This document shows positions 1 through 7,482 of a DNA stretch of 32,120 bases, piece by piece; positions within the stretch are counted from its first letter, which is position 1, and each line of letters starts with the position of its first letter. The notes under the pieces are model-generated. The model searched no databases. It was not told the DNA's origin and was given only the letters and a program-made list of their open reading frames with translations. Both the position numbers and the translations under genes were made by a program. The stretch spans positions 1 to 32,120 of the forward strand of contig JARKOV010000074.1 of the NCBI GenBank assembly GCA_029975965.1, in the 5' to 3' direction. Origin of the DNA: Anaerolinea sp. GTDB lineage: Bacteria; Chloroflexota; Anaerolineae; Anaerolineales; Anaerolineaceae.

Positions 1-1155
1 AAAGTTAAACCAGCTCGATCCTCGCGGGATGTGCCCCAGCTCGTTCCAGTGTTCCCAGGCCAGGACGGCGGTGGAATACCCCCAACGGGCAACCCGGTAG
101 CGGAAATTGCGCTTCCAGTAATTAATGTGATCCAGGTCCGCCGCGCCCGCCCCGCTGCCGTCGGGGTACTCGTAAACGGAGGCGTCCCAGATCCAATAGG
201 CGTCCCCGTGAGAAGCCAACTGGATGTATACGCCGTTTCGCTCGGCGGCCGCGATGATTTTGTCCTCTTCGAAGTTGCCGCGCTGGTTCATCTGGGTGCC
301 TTTGGCCAGGTTGTCGACCCGGTACCTGGGATCGCCTGTCTTGTCAAAATTGTCAGTCGGGCGGTAATCTTCTGGAAAGCGGTAGGCATCGTAATGACCT
401 TCCACGGTCAGCCCGAATCCGTCGTTTTGGTCCCAAATCCTGACGAAGTTGACCCCGTGCTGTTGAAACTGCCGGAAGGCCGACTCGTAATCGTAGCTGC
501 GCCCAGCGCCGGACCACCATTGCTGCCCGGCGGAGATGGGAACGAAGGAAGCGCCGCTGCTGAATTCCAGGAAGCGGTTGTCTCGAGGCGAAACGCGGAC
601 GAAGCCCGGCGATTCGGACGGGAGGGATTGAAAAGAATATAAGGGCGAGCTCCACGAGCCAAACTTGTCTTGAATGCGGATGAAGTACGTGTACCCGCCG
701 GTTTCTTCAGGGGTAAAGCGGATTTTCCAATGCGGAGAGCCGGTGGGCGTCATCACCTCCGCGCCGCCGCGCCGCGAGCGGATGAAATCCTGGTAGTAGA
801 AGGCCGGGAGGGTGATCCGGCGACCGGAAGGGCTGGTGATGTGGGCGTCGATGCTGATGCCATCCACCCCGTAGGGCGACTGGCGCTTGGGATCTTTGGC
901 GGGGGTATCGCTGGGGTCGTAATAATAATAGGGCAGCATCGCCTCGCGGGCCTGCCGGTAGCGGTCGGGGTAGGCAAAATCGGGCATCTCCGGAAAGACG
1001 CGCGAAATCGAAAACGAGGCCTCGTATTTTTCAAAGCGACCGACTTCCGCCGGCCCCGGCGTAAATTCGGTGATGGTGGTGGGCGCGTGGGCTGTCGCTC
1101 CGCCGACCGCCAGGATCAAGGCGACAAGCGCCGCCGCATAGATCAATTTTCTCAT
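1..1155 (-). CDS. Exported DUF5060-type glycoside hydrolase, C-terminus cut by window edge
   Basis: An open frame runs from an ATG at 1155 to the left edge (385 codons visible, no stop). Residues 1-24 form a signal peptide (MRKL, a hydrophobic core, then an AHA-type cleavage site). Residues 25 to about 175 look like the beta-sandwich DUF5060 domain that precedes clan-A-like TIM barrels, with aromatic-rich YYYYDP and a GGYTYFIRIQD strand. From about 185 the barrel begins (SPRDNRFLEF, NFVRIWDQND). It reaches the WEHWNELGH segment just before the edge, where the Asn-Glu pair (E372) would be the acid/base of a clan GH-A hydrolase. The substrate is unknown; family members act on plant or microbial polysaccharides outside the cell. 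A TATAAT box lies only 10 bases before the ATG, so the mRNA may be almost leaderless. Family call is from recalled motifs, not a search. Confidence 0.8.
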   Translation of the reverse strand, partial: MRKLIYAAALVALILAVGGATAHAPTTITEFTPGPAEVGRFEKYEASFSISRVFPEMPDFAYPDRYRQAREAMLPYYYYDPSDTPAKDPKRQSPYGVDGISIDAHITSPSGRRITLPAFYYQDFIRSRRGGAEVMTPTGSPHWKIRFTPEETGGYTYFIRIQDKFGSWSSPLYSFQSLPSESPGFVRVSPRDNRFLEFSSGASFVPISAGQQWWSGAGRSYDYESAFRQFQQHGVNFVRIWDQNDGFGLTVEGHYDAYRFPEDYRPTDNFDKTGDPRYRVDNLAKGTQMNQRGNFEEDKIIAAAERNGVYIQLASHGDAYWIWDASVYEYPDGSGAGAADLDHINYWKRNFRYRVARWGYSTAVLAWEHWNELGHIPRGSSWFNF

Positions 1156-1165
1156 CGGTCGTTCG

Positions 1166-1171
1166 ATTATA
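1166..1171 (-). promoter_or_regulatory. -10 box for the DUF5060 hydrolase, nearly leaderless
   Basis: A perfect TATAAT reads on the minus strand and ends 10 bases before the ATG at 1155, placing the expected transcription start about 3 bases upstream of the start codon. No good -35 hexamer and no Shine-Dalgarno sequence is visible between the box and the ATG. Confidence 0.5.
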
Positions 1172-1227
1172 CCCGCTGCGCCAAAGAAGATTTGGGTCTG
1201 CCGGGCCGCTGGAGGGAAAACCCCGCT

Positions 1228-1247
1228 TTTGAGACGAATTTGAGACG
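1228..1247 (+). repeat. TTTGAGACG direct repeat at one-helical-turn spacing
   Basis: TTTGAGACG occurs at 1228-1236 and again at 1239-1247, an offset of exactly 11 bases, in the divergent gap between the DUF5060 hydrolase and the GyrI-like gene. Same-face direct repeats of this kind are typical of some activator sites, but no regulator can be assigned. Confidence 0.35.
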
Positions 1248-1291
1248 CGGCTTGCTTATCCTGTGGAAAACCACACGATGAGGAGCAACCA

Positions 1292-1777
1292 ATGACTGAT
1301 TTAACAACCCGTGAGGTGACCATCGAGACGCTGCCGCCCATGCGGGTGGCCTGCCTGCGCGTGGTCAGCGCGACGCCCGAGGAGGACGGCGGGAAACGCA
1401 TCGAACAGTGGATTGCGGCGCAGCACATCCCCGGCGAGGTGCGCAGTTTCGGCTTCGATACGGACGTGACCCCGGAAGAAGAGAAAGCTGGCTTGCGCGG
1501 CTACGAGATGTGGCGCACGGTGCCCGAAAACGTGCAGCCTTCGGAGGGGGTGACGATTCAAGATTTTCCAGGCGGCCTGTACGCAACGGTGACGCTGGAG
1601 CGCTGCTTCGAGGACCCCTTCGAGCGCATCCCCGGCGGCTGGAAAGAATTGCACCAGTGGGTGGTGCAGAGCGCAGCCTACCAGAGCGCCGGTCACCAGT
1701 GGCTGGAAGAGGTGGTGCAGATGGATTACGGCCCGACCTTAAAACTGTACCACCCGGTGATGAACAAACCCGGCTGA
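1292..1777 (+). CDS. Stand-alone GyrI-like (AraC effector-binding type) small-molecule-binding protein
   Basis: 161 residues covering essentially one GyrI-like/SOUL-superfamily domain: the opening strand (VTIETLPPMRVACLRV), a central GYEMWRTVP segment, and the closing GGLYATVTLERCFEDPFERIPGGWKELHQWV followed by a C-terminal helix and LKLYHPV strand. In AraC/MerR-type regulators this domain binds the inducer; stand-alone versions bind small hydrophobic or planar compounds and some hydrolyse or sequester toxins. There is no DNA-binding domain here. AGGAG at 1281-1285 is well placed for the ATG. The gene is monocistronic and convergent with the GH5 gene, with 20 bases between their stops. Its ligand cannot be predicted. 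Confidence 0.8.
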   Translation: MTDLTTREVTIETLPPMRVACLRVVSATPEEDGGKRIEQWIAAQHIPGEVRSFGFDTDVTPEEEKAGLRGYEMWRTVPENVQPSEGVTIQDFPGGLYATVTLERCFEDPFERIPGGWKELHQWVVQSAAYQSAGHQWLEEVVQMDYGPTLKLYHPVMNKPG

Positions 1778-1797
1778 GCAGCAACCCAATTGAATAT

Positions 1798-3318
1798 TCA
1801 GGCGCCGGCCAGCACCAGGCGGCGCCTTTTGCCCATGCCGGTGGGCGGAATGTGCAACCAGGCGCCCGCCGACCCGGCCGGTTGGAGGCTGAATCCCTCG
1901 CCAAACGGGTCGAGGACGACCCGCCGGTGGGCGGTGCCCAGGTGGGCGGGCAGATAGATGACCCCGGGCGCGGAGACCGCGGGGTCTTCCTGCCAGGCGC
2001 ACTCGAAAGCCGCGCTTTGCGGATCGAAGCGGTATTCTTCCAGCACACCGGCGACCCGCTCGGGGTAAGGTCGCCAGAGCGCCGGAAAGCAGGCAAACTC
2101 CGCCAGTCCGGGCTGGTAGGCCCAATACGTGTCGGAGCAGAGCAGGTGCTCGAAAAGCCGCCCGACCTGCTGGGCGGCGGGCAGCGTGCCGGGCAGGTCG
2201 CCGAACGCGCCCCACTCGCCGACCAGCATCGGCCAGTTGCGTCGGCGCGCGGTCTCGGCATGCCGGGTGAAGATCAGCTCCACCCGCTCCGGGCTGGCTG
2301 AGCCGACGTCGGCGGTGTCCACCACCAGGTCGTAACCGTGCGGGGCGTAAGCCTGTTGCGGCTCGCGCGAGCCGTCCGGTGCGTCAAGCGGCTCGATCGC
2401 GCTGGTTACCCCCATGTTGGAGCCCATCGAGGTCTCGAGGAAGAGGATTTTTCGCGGATCCACCGCGCGGATGGCCCGTGCCAGGCGGCGGTACAGCCCC
2501 ATCAGCGCGCCGCGCTCGAAGGCGTTGTAGACCGGCTGGGTGACATCCACCACCTGCGCAAAAAGGCTTGCGTCGCGCAGGCGCGCCAGGATGCTCGCGC
2601 GCTGCGGCGGGTCCAGCCATTGGGCCGCCAACTCCTCGGCGGAGGGAGCGCCCTGCCCTTCGAGCTGGCGCAGCAGCTCTGCGCCTTTTTCGAAGAGCAT
2701 GAGCTGCGAGGGGGCCGCCGCCGAGCCGGGAAACGGCTCGTTCATCAGGTCGTAGCCGATCACCGCCGGGTCGCCTGCGTAGCGGGCCGCCAGCGCCTGC
2801 CAGGCGCGGGCGTAGTGGTCCTGAAGCCCGACGCCATCTGGGGCGGGGGCATTGTCCCAAAAGCTGTCGAGCGCCGCCTGCACCGCCGGACTGGTGAAGT
2901 AGGCGTCGCTCCACACCCCGCCCAGGTCGATGTGCGGCTGCCCGCCGGTGAGGGTCGCCCAGGCAGGCGCGCCATCCGCGTAAAGCGCGCTGAACAGGTC
3001 CTGGTGCATGTCCAACACCACGTACAGGTCACAGGCGCGCGCCATTTCCACCTGCCGGTCGAGCCCGCGCAGGTAAGCCTCGTTCAATGCGCCCGGTTCG
3101 GGTTCCAGCCCATCCCAAATGACGCCCAGGCGCAGGCAGTTGAAACCCCAGCGGCGCAGGGCGTGGAACTCGGCGGGCCCCTCGCCGCCCAGGTAGCCTT
3201 GCGCCGGGTCTTTATTGACCAGGTTGATGCCGTGAAGGATCACGTGTCGCCCTTGGGGGTCGATAAAGCGCCCGCCGCGGGTGAAAAGAGGGGGGGGCAG
3301 GTCAGGTTGGTTGATCAT
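1798..3318 (-). CDS. GH5 endoglycosylceramidase-like glycoside hydrolase
   Basis: 506 residues with the pattern of the endoglycosylceramidase branch of GH5: HGINLVNK near residue 29, GFNCLRLGVIWDGLEP at 58-73, VVLDMHQDLFS at 100-110, the acid/base in YDLMNEPFPG (E194), FLETSM at 293-298, a YAPHGYD strand at 324-330, and the nucleophile in GEWG (E368). A C-terminal beta-sandwich follows from about 425. Known family members release the whole glycan from glycosphingolipids or related glycolipids. There is no signal peptide, so unlike the secreted family members it is predicted to stay in the cytoplasm. It starts 15 bases after the flippase stop, with no clear ribosome site, which suggests an operon and perhaps coupled translation. 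The natural substrate is probably a glycolipid, but this is inference. Confidence 0.82.
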   Translation of the reverse strand: MINQPDLPPPLFTRGGRFIDPQGRHVILHGINLVNKDPAQGYLGGEGPAEFHALRRWGFNCLRLGVIWDGLEPEPGALNEAYLRGLDRQVEMARACDLYVVLDMHQDLFSALYADGAPAWATLTGGQPHIDLGGVWSDAYFTSPAVQAALDSFWDNAPAPDGVGLQDHYARAWQALAARYAGDPAVIGYDLMNEPFPGSAAAPSQLMLFEKGAELLRQLEGQGAPSAEELAAQWLDPPQRASILARLRDASLFAQVVDVTQPVYNAFERGALMGLYRRLARAIRAVDPRKILFLETSMGSNMGVTSAIEPLDAPDGSREPQQAYAPHGYDLVVDTADVGSASPERVELIFTRHAETARRRNWPMLVGEWGAFGDLPGTLPAAQQVGRLFEHLLCSDTYWAYQPGLAEFACFPALWRPYPERVAGVLEEYRFDPQSAAFECAWQEDPAVSAPGVIYLPAHLGTAHRRVVLDPFGEGFSLQPAGSAGAWLHIPPTGMGKRRRLVLAGA

Positions 3319-3333
3319 CGCTGGTCTGTTCGG

Positions 3334-5886
3334 TTAACTGTGGACAAGAGAGACGCGCTCTTCGGTCAGCGACCTGGCCTCGGCCATGGCATCGGCGTGG
3401 TTGCTAAACGGAAAGCGGTTGTGAAGCGGGCTGATTCTCGCGCCGAGCGCGGTGGCGCGGTAGAAAAGGCGGGTAAACGGGCGCATGAAGCTCGCCAGGC
3501 GGGTGCCCCGGTCGAACACTTCGAGGGTATTCGTGTCCCAACCGCCGAACAGCCCATAAAGGAAGGCGTAGAGCGGGTAGGAGGGCAGCAGGACCACCAC
3601 CAGGATGAGGATGCTGGTGATCTCGTCCCCCCGCCAGATGAACCCGGTCAGCACGCGCAGGATGGTGAAGTGCACCCCGCCCGCCAGGATCGGCGCCGCC
3701 AGAGTCTGCCAGAAGTAGAAGCGCTGCGGGAAGCAAAAGCGATGGTTGATCAGGTAGCCGAGCAGGATGCGCACCGGGACGGTGACGAAGGGCACCGCCA
3801 GCAGCCCGTAGGCCTGAAAGCGGTCGACCACCAGGTATGACAGGCTCACTCCCAGGATCACGTCGATCAGCGCCAGCAAGGTGACAAAGCGGGTTTTCCC
3901 CGCGCCGTACATCACCGCGTCGGCGTTCCAGGTGGCAAAATTCATCGCGCCGGCGATCAGCAACGGGATGACGTAAATGGCAGCCCGCTCAAAGGCCGGG
4001 CCGGACGAGCCGAGGATGAAGCGGTCTGCCACGGCGAGCAGGATGGAACACAGGAAACCATTGACCAGCCCACCGTACTTGTAGCCGCTGGCGGCGTAAT
4101 ATTGGGCGAGAATTTTGCGCCCGTTCGAGACCGCCTCGGAGATCGAGGGCATCATCGCCCCGGTGAGCGCCTGGAATACGGTGTAGGCAAAGACGAAGCT
4201 GTTTGCCAGGCTCATGTTTCCGAGAACTTCGTTGTTGTTGAGCAGGCGGTTCTGGATCACCAGCACGTTGATCGAGGAAGCCAGGCCGCCGACCATGCCG
4301 CTGAGGAAAAGGAAGAAGCCGAACTTGAGTGAATCCCAGGCGACCTCTTTGGTGAAGTGCGCCATCATCAGCAGGCGCGGGTTGTAGCCCAGGCGGCGGT
4401 ATAGGTACGACCCAAAGATGAACGACACCACCTCGCTGGCATAGGCGGCCAGGCCCATGCCAAATACACCTCCCATCGCCAGCCCAAAGACAGGGTGGTT
4501 TTTGCCCCACCAGACCATCAGGCTGACCAGCACAGCCTGGGTGACCATCGGGAAGACCAGGTTGATGCCCATATCCAGGATGGTGCCGTAATCGGAGCGC
4601 TGGATGCCGGAGAAGGCGTCGGTGAACAGGCGGTAAAATCCGGGAATCTGGATCATGGTGTGGGTGATCACCGCCCAGGTGTAGAGCGCATAGACCGATT
4701 GCGGCAGGAAGGTGCCGACCACGCCCACCACCAGCGCCACCTGCAGCGCCCCGGTGAGCGCCTGCCACCAGACGAAAAACTGCGCGTACTGGATGGCGCG
4801 CCGCGGGTTGCGCACGCGGTATTCCGAAAAGAATTTCATGTGCGCCACGCTGGTGCCCATATCGAACAGGCTCCACACGATGGGGAAGAAGGCCGCCACG
4901 CGCCCATAAATGCCCAGCGCCTGTGCTGAGGGCAAAATGTAAACCGGCAGAATGAGATCCTGGTAGACGGTGAGCGGGATGAAGAGAAAGATACCGGTCA
5001 TCAGCGCAAACATGAACCCACCCAGCGGGCGGTGGAAGCCGATTTGCTCCCAATCGGTGCCGGCCTCACGCGCCGAGAATGCCGCCCGGTCGCGCACGAG
5101 CGTATCCAGGGCTTCGGGGTGGGCCAGGCTGTAGCGTCGCACCAGCAGAAACGCGGCCAGCGAGACGGCCAACAAGCCGGCCAGGATGGCATACAGCGCA
5201 TTGCGCTGAGCCGGATGAGGCACCGGCGAAGCCGGGTAGCTGCCAAAACTCAGCGGCTGCCGGCCGGCGGCGCGCATCACCAGGTTGTAGGCCAGGTAGT
5301 TATAGTAGCCCCACTCGCGGAACTGGTTGTTGTCACCGTCCAGGCGGGCGGTCACCACGTACAGGCGGCCCGCCCCAACCTGCCGGCTGCCGATGAGGAT
5401 GTCGCCGGTCTCGTAATCGGACAGGAGCGCGCTCAAGGTGGGCGGGTCACCCGGAAAGGAGAGCACATAGCGCTCGCGAAGCTGCGGGGCGGTGTTCCAC
5501 AACACGTCTTTCAGCAGCCCGTCCGGGCTGGCAGCGTTTTCTTGCAAGGTGGCGGCTTCGTTGAGAGCGTCCAGCCGGACACCCTCACCCAAGAAATGCG
5601 AAACCTGGTCGCCGGTCACCTGCGGGCCAAGGACGAGCAAGACGCCCGCGCCGCTTTCCAGCAAGCGCGCCGCCTGCAGGGGGTCGGGGACCTGCTCGTT
5701 GAGCACCAGCACGTCCGCCTGGGCGGGGTCGGCGACGAATTGGAATTTGGCCAGCTCCAGGGCGGTGCGCAGCGAGCCGTCTGGGCCGGCGTAATACACC
5801 TGCAAAGGGTCGCTCTGCGCCAGCACCGGAGAAGCGATCCCCGTTAAGATCAGACAGGCGACAACCAATGCACGCAACAGGCTCAT
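3334..5886 (-). CDS. Multidrug/oligosaccharidyl-lipid/polysaccharide (MOP)-type flippase with an exported N-terminal domain
   Basis: The start is set at ATG 5886 (MSLLRALVVACLILTG): it has AAGGAG seven bases upstream, whereas an upstream in-frame ATG at 5934 has no ribosome site and precedes a TATAAT box. The 850-residue product has a signal peptide (residues 1-24). An exported domain of about 210 residues follows, with alternating alpha/beta pattern reminiscent of class I glutamine-amidotransferase-like folds (DVLVLNEQ, GVLLVLGP, GAGRLYVVTARLDGD). A membrane helix near 230-250 leads to a cytoplasmic loop and then about 12-14 membrane segments resembling Wzx/MurJ-like lipid-linked glycan flippases. 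Such proteins move lipid-linked sugars across the inner membrane. No catalytic Cys-His pair of an active amidotransferase is evident, so the exported domain may bind ligand or partner. Operon partner: the GH5 gene. Confidence 0.72.
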   Translation of the reverse strand: MSLLRALVVACLILTGIASPVLAQSDPLQVYYAGPDGSLRTALELAKFQFVADPAQADVLVLNEQVPDPLQAARLLESGAGVLLVLGPQVTGDQVSHFLGEGVRLDALNEAATLQENAASPDGLLKDVLWNTAPQLRERYVLSFPGDPPTLSALLSDYETGDILIGSRQVGAGRLYVVTARLDGDNNQFREWGYYNYLAYNLVMRAAGRQPLSFGSYPASPVPHPAQRNALYAILAGLLAVSLAAFLLVRRYSLAHPEALDTLVRDRAAFSAREAGTDWEQIGFHRPLGGFMFALMTGIFLFIPLTVYQDLILPVYILPSAQALGIYGRVAAFFPIVWSLFDMGTSVAHMKFFSEYRVRNPRRAIQYAQFFVWWQALTGALQVALVVGVVGTFLPQSVYALYTWAVITHTMIQIPGFYRLFTDAFSGIQRSDYGTILDMGINLVFPMVTQAVLVSLMVWWGKNHPVFGLAMGGVFGMGLAAYASEVVSFIFGSYLYRRLGYNPRLLMMAHFTKEVAWDSLKFGFFLFLSGMVGGLASSINVLVIQNRLLNNNEVLGNMSLANSFVFAYTVFQALTGAMMPSISEAVSNGRKILAQYYAASGYKYGGLVNGFLCSILLAVADRFILGSSGPAFERAAIYVIPLLIAGAMNFATWNADAVMYGAGKTRFVTLLALIDVILGVSLSYLVVDRFQAYGLLAVPFVTVPVRILLGYLINHRFCFPQRFYFWQTLAAPILAGGVHFTILRVLTGFIWRGDEITSILILVVVLLPSYPLYAFLYGLFGGWDTNTLEVFDRGTRLASFMRPFTRLFYRATALGARISPLHNRFPFSNHADAMAEARSLTEERVSLVHS

Positions 5887-5914
5887 CCGGGCGCTCCTTG
5901 GGTGGGTTGGGATA

Positions 5915-5920
5915 ATTATA
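5915..5920 (-). promoter_or_regulatory. -10 box upstream of the flippase-GH5 operon
   Basis: A perfect TATAAT on the minus strand gives an expected transcription start near 5908, about 22 bases before the ATG at 5886. It would fall inside the coding region if the upstream ATG at 5934 were used, which supports the shorter start. The -35 region is not recognisable. Confidence 0.5.
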
Positions 5921-5982
5921 GAGGAGAAAGCCATAGGGCTACCCCCTGGTCGGGGGCCTGCGCACCCATCGGAGCAAACCGC

Positions 5983-7011
5983 TTACCTTGGAGCGGGGGA
6001 ACTTCCAGCCTCTTGTCGTTCCGTTAGCAGGTGGGCGGCAACGATCTCCGCCAGCGACTTGACGAAGACCGGCGCGGCGTTGAGCGCCGGGGCGCGGTGG
6101 TAATGGACCACCCCACAGCGCTGCGCCAGCTCTTTCAACTCGATGTCGATCTCATGCAGCGTCTCGATGTGGTCGCTGGTGAAAGAAACCGGCACCACCA
6201 GCACACTGCGTCTCTTTTCGACCCCCAACCTGCGAATGGTCTCCGCGGTGCCAGGCCCCAGCCACTTGACCGGCCCCACCTTCGACTGGTAGCTCAGGCG
6301 ATGCTCATGCGCGTGGTCAAGCTGCGCCAGCACTGCCTGCACGGTCGCCTCGACTTCCTGCGGGTAGGGGTCGCCGGCCTCGACCACTTTGAGCGGCAGC
6401 GAGTGCGCGCTGAACAGCAGGAGCGCATCCTTGCGCTCAGCGCTGGGAAACCATGCCAGCCCGGCGCGCACCGACTCGGCCAGCGCCCGGACGAAACCTG
6501 CATGGCCTCCCCAACGGTCGATCACGCTCCAGGTGAAAGAGCCCCGCAAACCCAGGCGTTGTTCTTCCCGCCACAGTTCGTTCAGGCTTGAGCCGGTGGT
6601 CGTGATCGAATACTGCGGGTATTGGGTGAAAGCCACCGCGCGGCGCACCCCATCGGCGCGCATCTGCTGCAGCGCGTCGGCGGCGAAGGGTGGGGCGTAG
6701 CGGAAAGCGATGTAACACTTATGCGATGCAGTGTGCGGCGAGAGCGCATCCAGTTGCGCGACCATCCCGGCGCCCTGCCGTTGCGTCCAGCCCAACAGCG
6801 GCGACCCGCCGCCGATGGCGGCGTAGCGGGCGCGCACCCTGGGCGTGCGTATGGCAGCGATCAACGGCCCCAGCCAGCGCTGCACAGGCAGCCGGATGAT
6901 CTCCCGGTCGGCGAACAGGCGCAATAAAAACGGGCGCACTTCTTCCAGGGAAGCCGGCCCACCCAGGTTAAGCATCACGATGGCGGTGGGTGGCGATTGG
7001 CGTGCGATCAT
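5983..7011 (-). CDS. hemH: Ferrochelatase
   Basis: 342 residues matching ferrochelatase throughout: MLNLGGP near the N-terminus, GGGSPLL, AFRYAPP, the TQYPQYSITTTGSSL active-site loop, LLFSAHSLP with the catalytic histidine (H203), and PVSFTSDHIETLHEID with the acidic residue E287. The enzyme inserts Fe(II) into a porphyrin in the last (or, in the coproporphyrin route, penultimate) step of heme synthesis; it is cytoplasmic or peripheral to the membrane. Which porphyrin it uses cannot be told from sequence by eye. The start could be GTG 7014 or ATG 7011; ATG was chosen. The gene is divergent from feoABC across a 150-base AT-rich gap, so iron supply and heme synthesis share a control region. 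A possible -10 (TAAAAT) lies at 7048-7053. Confidence 0.95.
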   Translation of the reverse strand: MIARQSPPTAIVMLNLGGPASLEEVRPFLLRLFADREIIRLPVQRWLGPLIAAIRTPRVRARYAAIGGGSPLLGWTQRQGAGMVAQLDALSPHTASHKCYIAFRYAPPFAADALQQMRADGVRRAVAFTQYPQYSITTTGSSLNELWREEQRLGLRGSFTWSVIDRWGGHAGFVRALAESVRAGLAWFPSAERKDALLLFSAHSLPLKVVEAGDPYPQEVEATVQAVLAQLDHAHEHRLSYQSKVGPVKWLGPGTAETIRRLGVEKRRSVLVVPVSFTSDHIETLHEIDIELKELAQRCGVVHYHRAPALNAAPVFVKSLAEIVAAHLLTERQEAGSSPAPR

Positions 7012-7075
7012 CACGGCAGGTTGAGGATCGATTGGTGAAAAAGTGACATTTTACCTACTTACAATCCATTAACAT

Positions 7076-7130
7076 TTGTGGAATAATGTTCGATGTTAGC
7101 ATATACTAATTTCAATCATTCGTTATGATT
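7076..7130. promoter_or_regulatory. Control region between hemH and feoABC with two dyads
   Basis: This AT-rich stretch holds TATACT (7102-7107) and TATGAT (7124-7129) as possible -10 boxes toward feoA, and TTGTGG (7076-7081) as a weak -35. A perfect dyad AATCAT-N5-ATGATT lies at 7114-7130 and overlaps the second -10. A near-symmetric TTAG-N6-CTAA lies at 7096-7109 and overlaps the first -10. Both positions fit repression by a metal-responsive regulator of the Fur or DtxR type, but neither matches a textbook box closely. Confidence 0.45.
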
Positions 7131-7173
7131 AACCCATGGATATTAAATTGAACATAAGGTGGTGCGCGTGGTG

Positions 7174-7482
7174 ATGGAAGAGACTGATTTTCAGGAAACC
7201 AACCCACATACATCGGCAGGCGAAAGCTATTCTACCATGCCGGCTCACTCCTTCCAACCGCAGGCCTTAGCGGATTTAAAGCCCGGTGAACACGCCGTGT
7301 TCCGCGAGCTGCGCGGAGGGCGCGGGCTGGCCGGCAGGCTCACCTCGTTGGGCTTCACCCCCGGCGCCGAACTGGTGATGACGCAAAATTACGGCCACGG
7401 CCCCTTGCTGGTGACCATTCGGGGCACGCGCGTGGCCCTGGGGCGCGAGGAATCCAGGAAAATTATCGTCGAGAAACAGTAA
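7174..7482 (+). CDS. feoA: FeoA-type SH3-like ferrous iron transport accessory protein
   Basis: About 102 residues. The C-terminal 75 form the FeoA SH3-like domain: LADLKPGEHAVFRELRGG, RGLAGRLTSLGFTPGAELVMTQ, PLLVTIRGTRVALGREESRKIIVE. FeoA binds the cytoplasmic part of FeoB and is needed for Fe(II) uptake. The N-terminal 25 residues are polar and not conserved in the family. Several starts are possible: GTG 7159, 7162, 7168, 7171, ATG 7174 and ATG 7237. AAGGTGG at 7156-7162 supports one in the 7168-7174 group, so the ATG was chosen. The stop overlaps the feoB start (TAATG), indicating translational coupling. Confidence 0.88.
   Translation: MEETDFQETNPHTSAGESYSTMPAHSFQPQALADLKPGEHAVFRELRGGRGLAGRLTSLGFTPGAELVMTQNYGHGPLLVTIRGTRVALGREESRKIIVEKQ

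Noticed and set aside
31..1281. Plus-strand open frames over the left end (203 codons each)
   Set aside because: They are shadows of the minus-strand DUF5060 hydrolase, whose reading frame has a signal peptide, recognisable domains and a WNE motif, and runs off the edge.
2338..3840. 500-codon plus-strand open frame
   Set aside because: It is antisense to the GH5 gene and the flippase end, both of which have clear catalytic or membrane features; the plus-strand product resembles no protein family.
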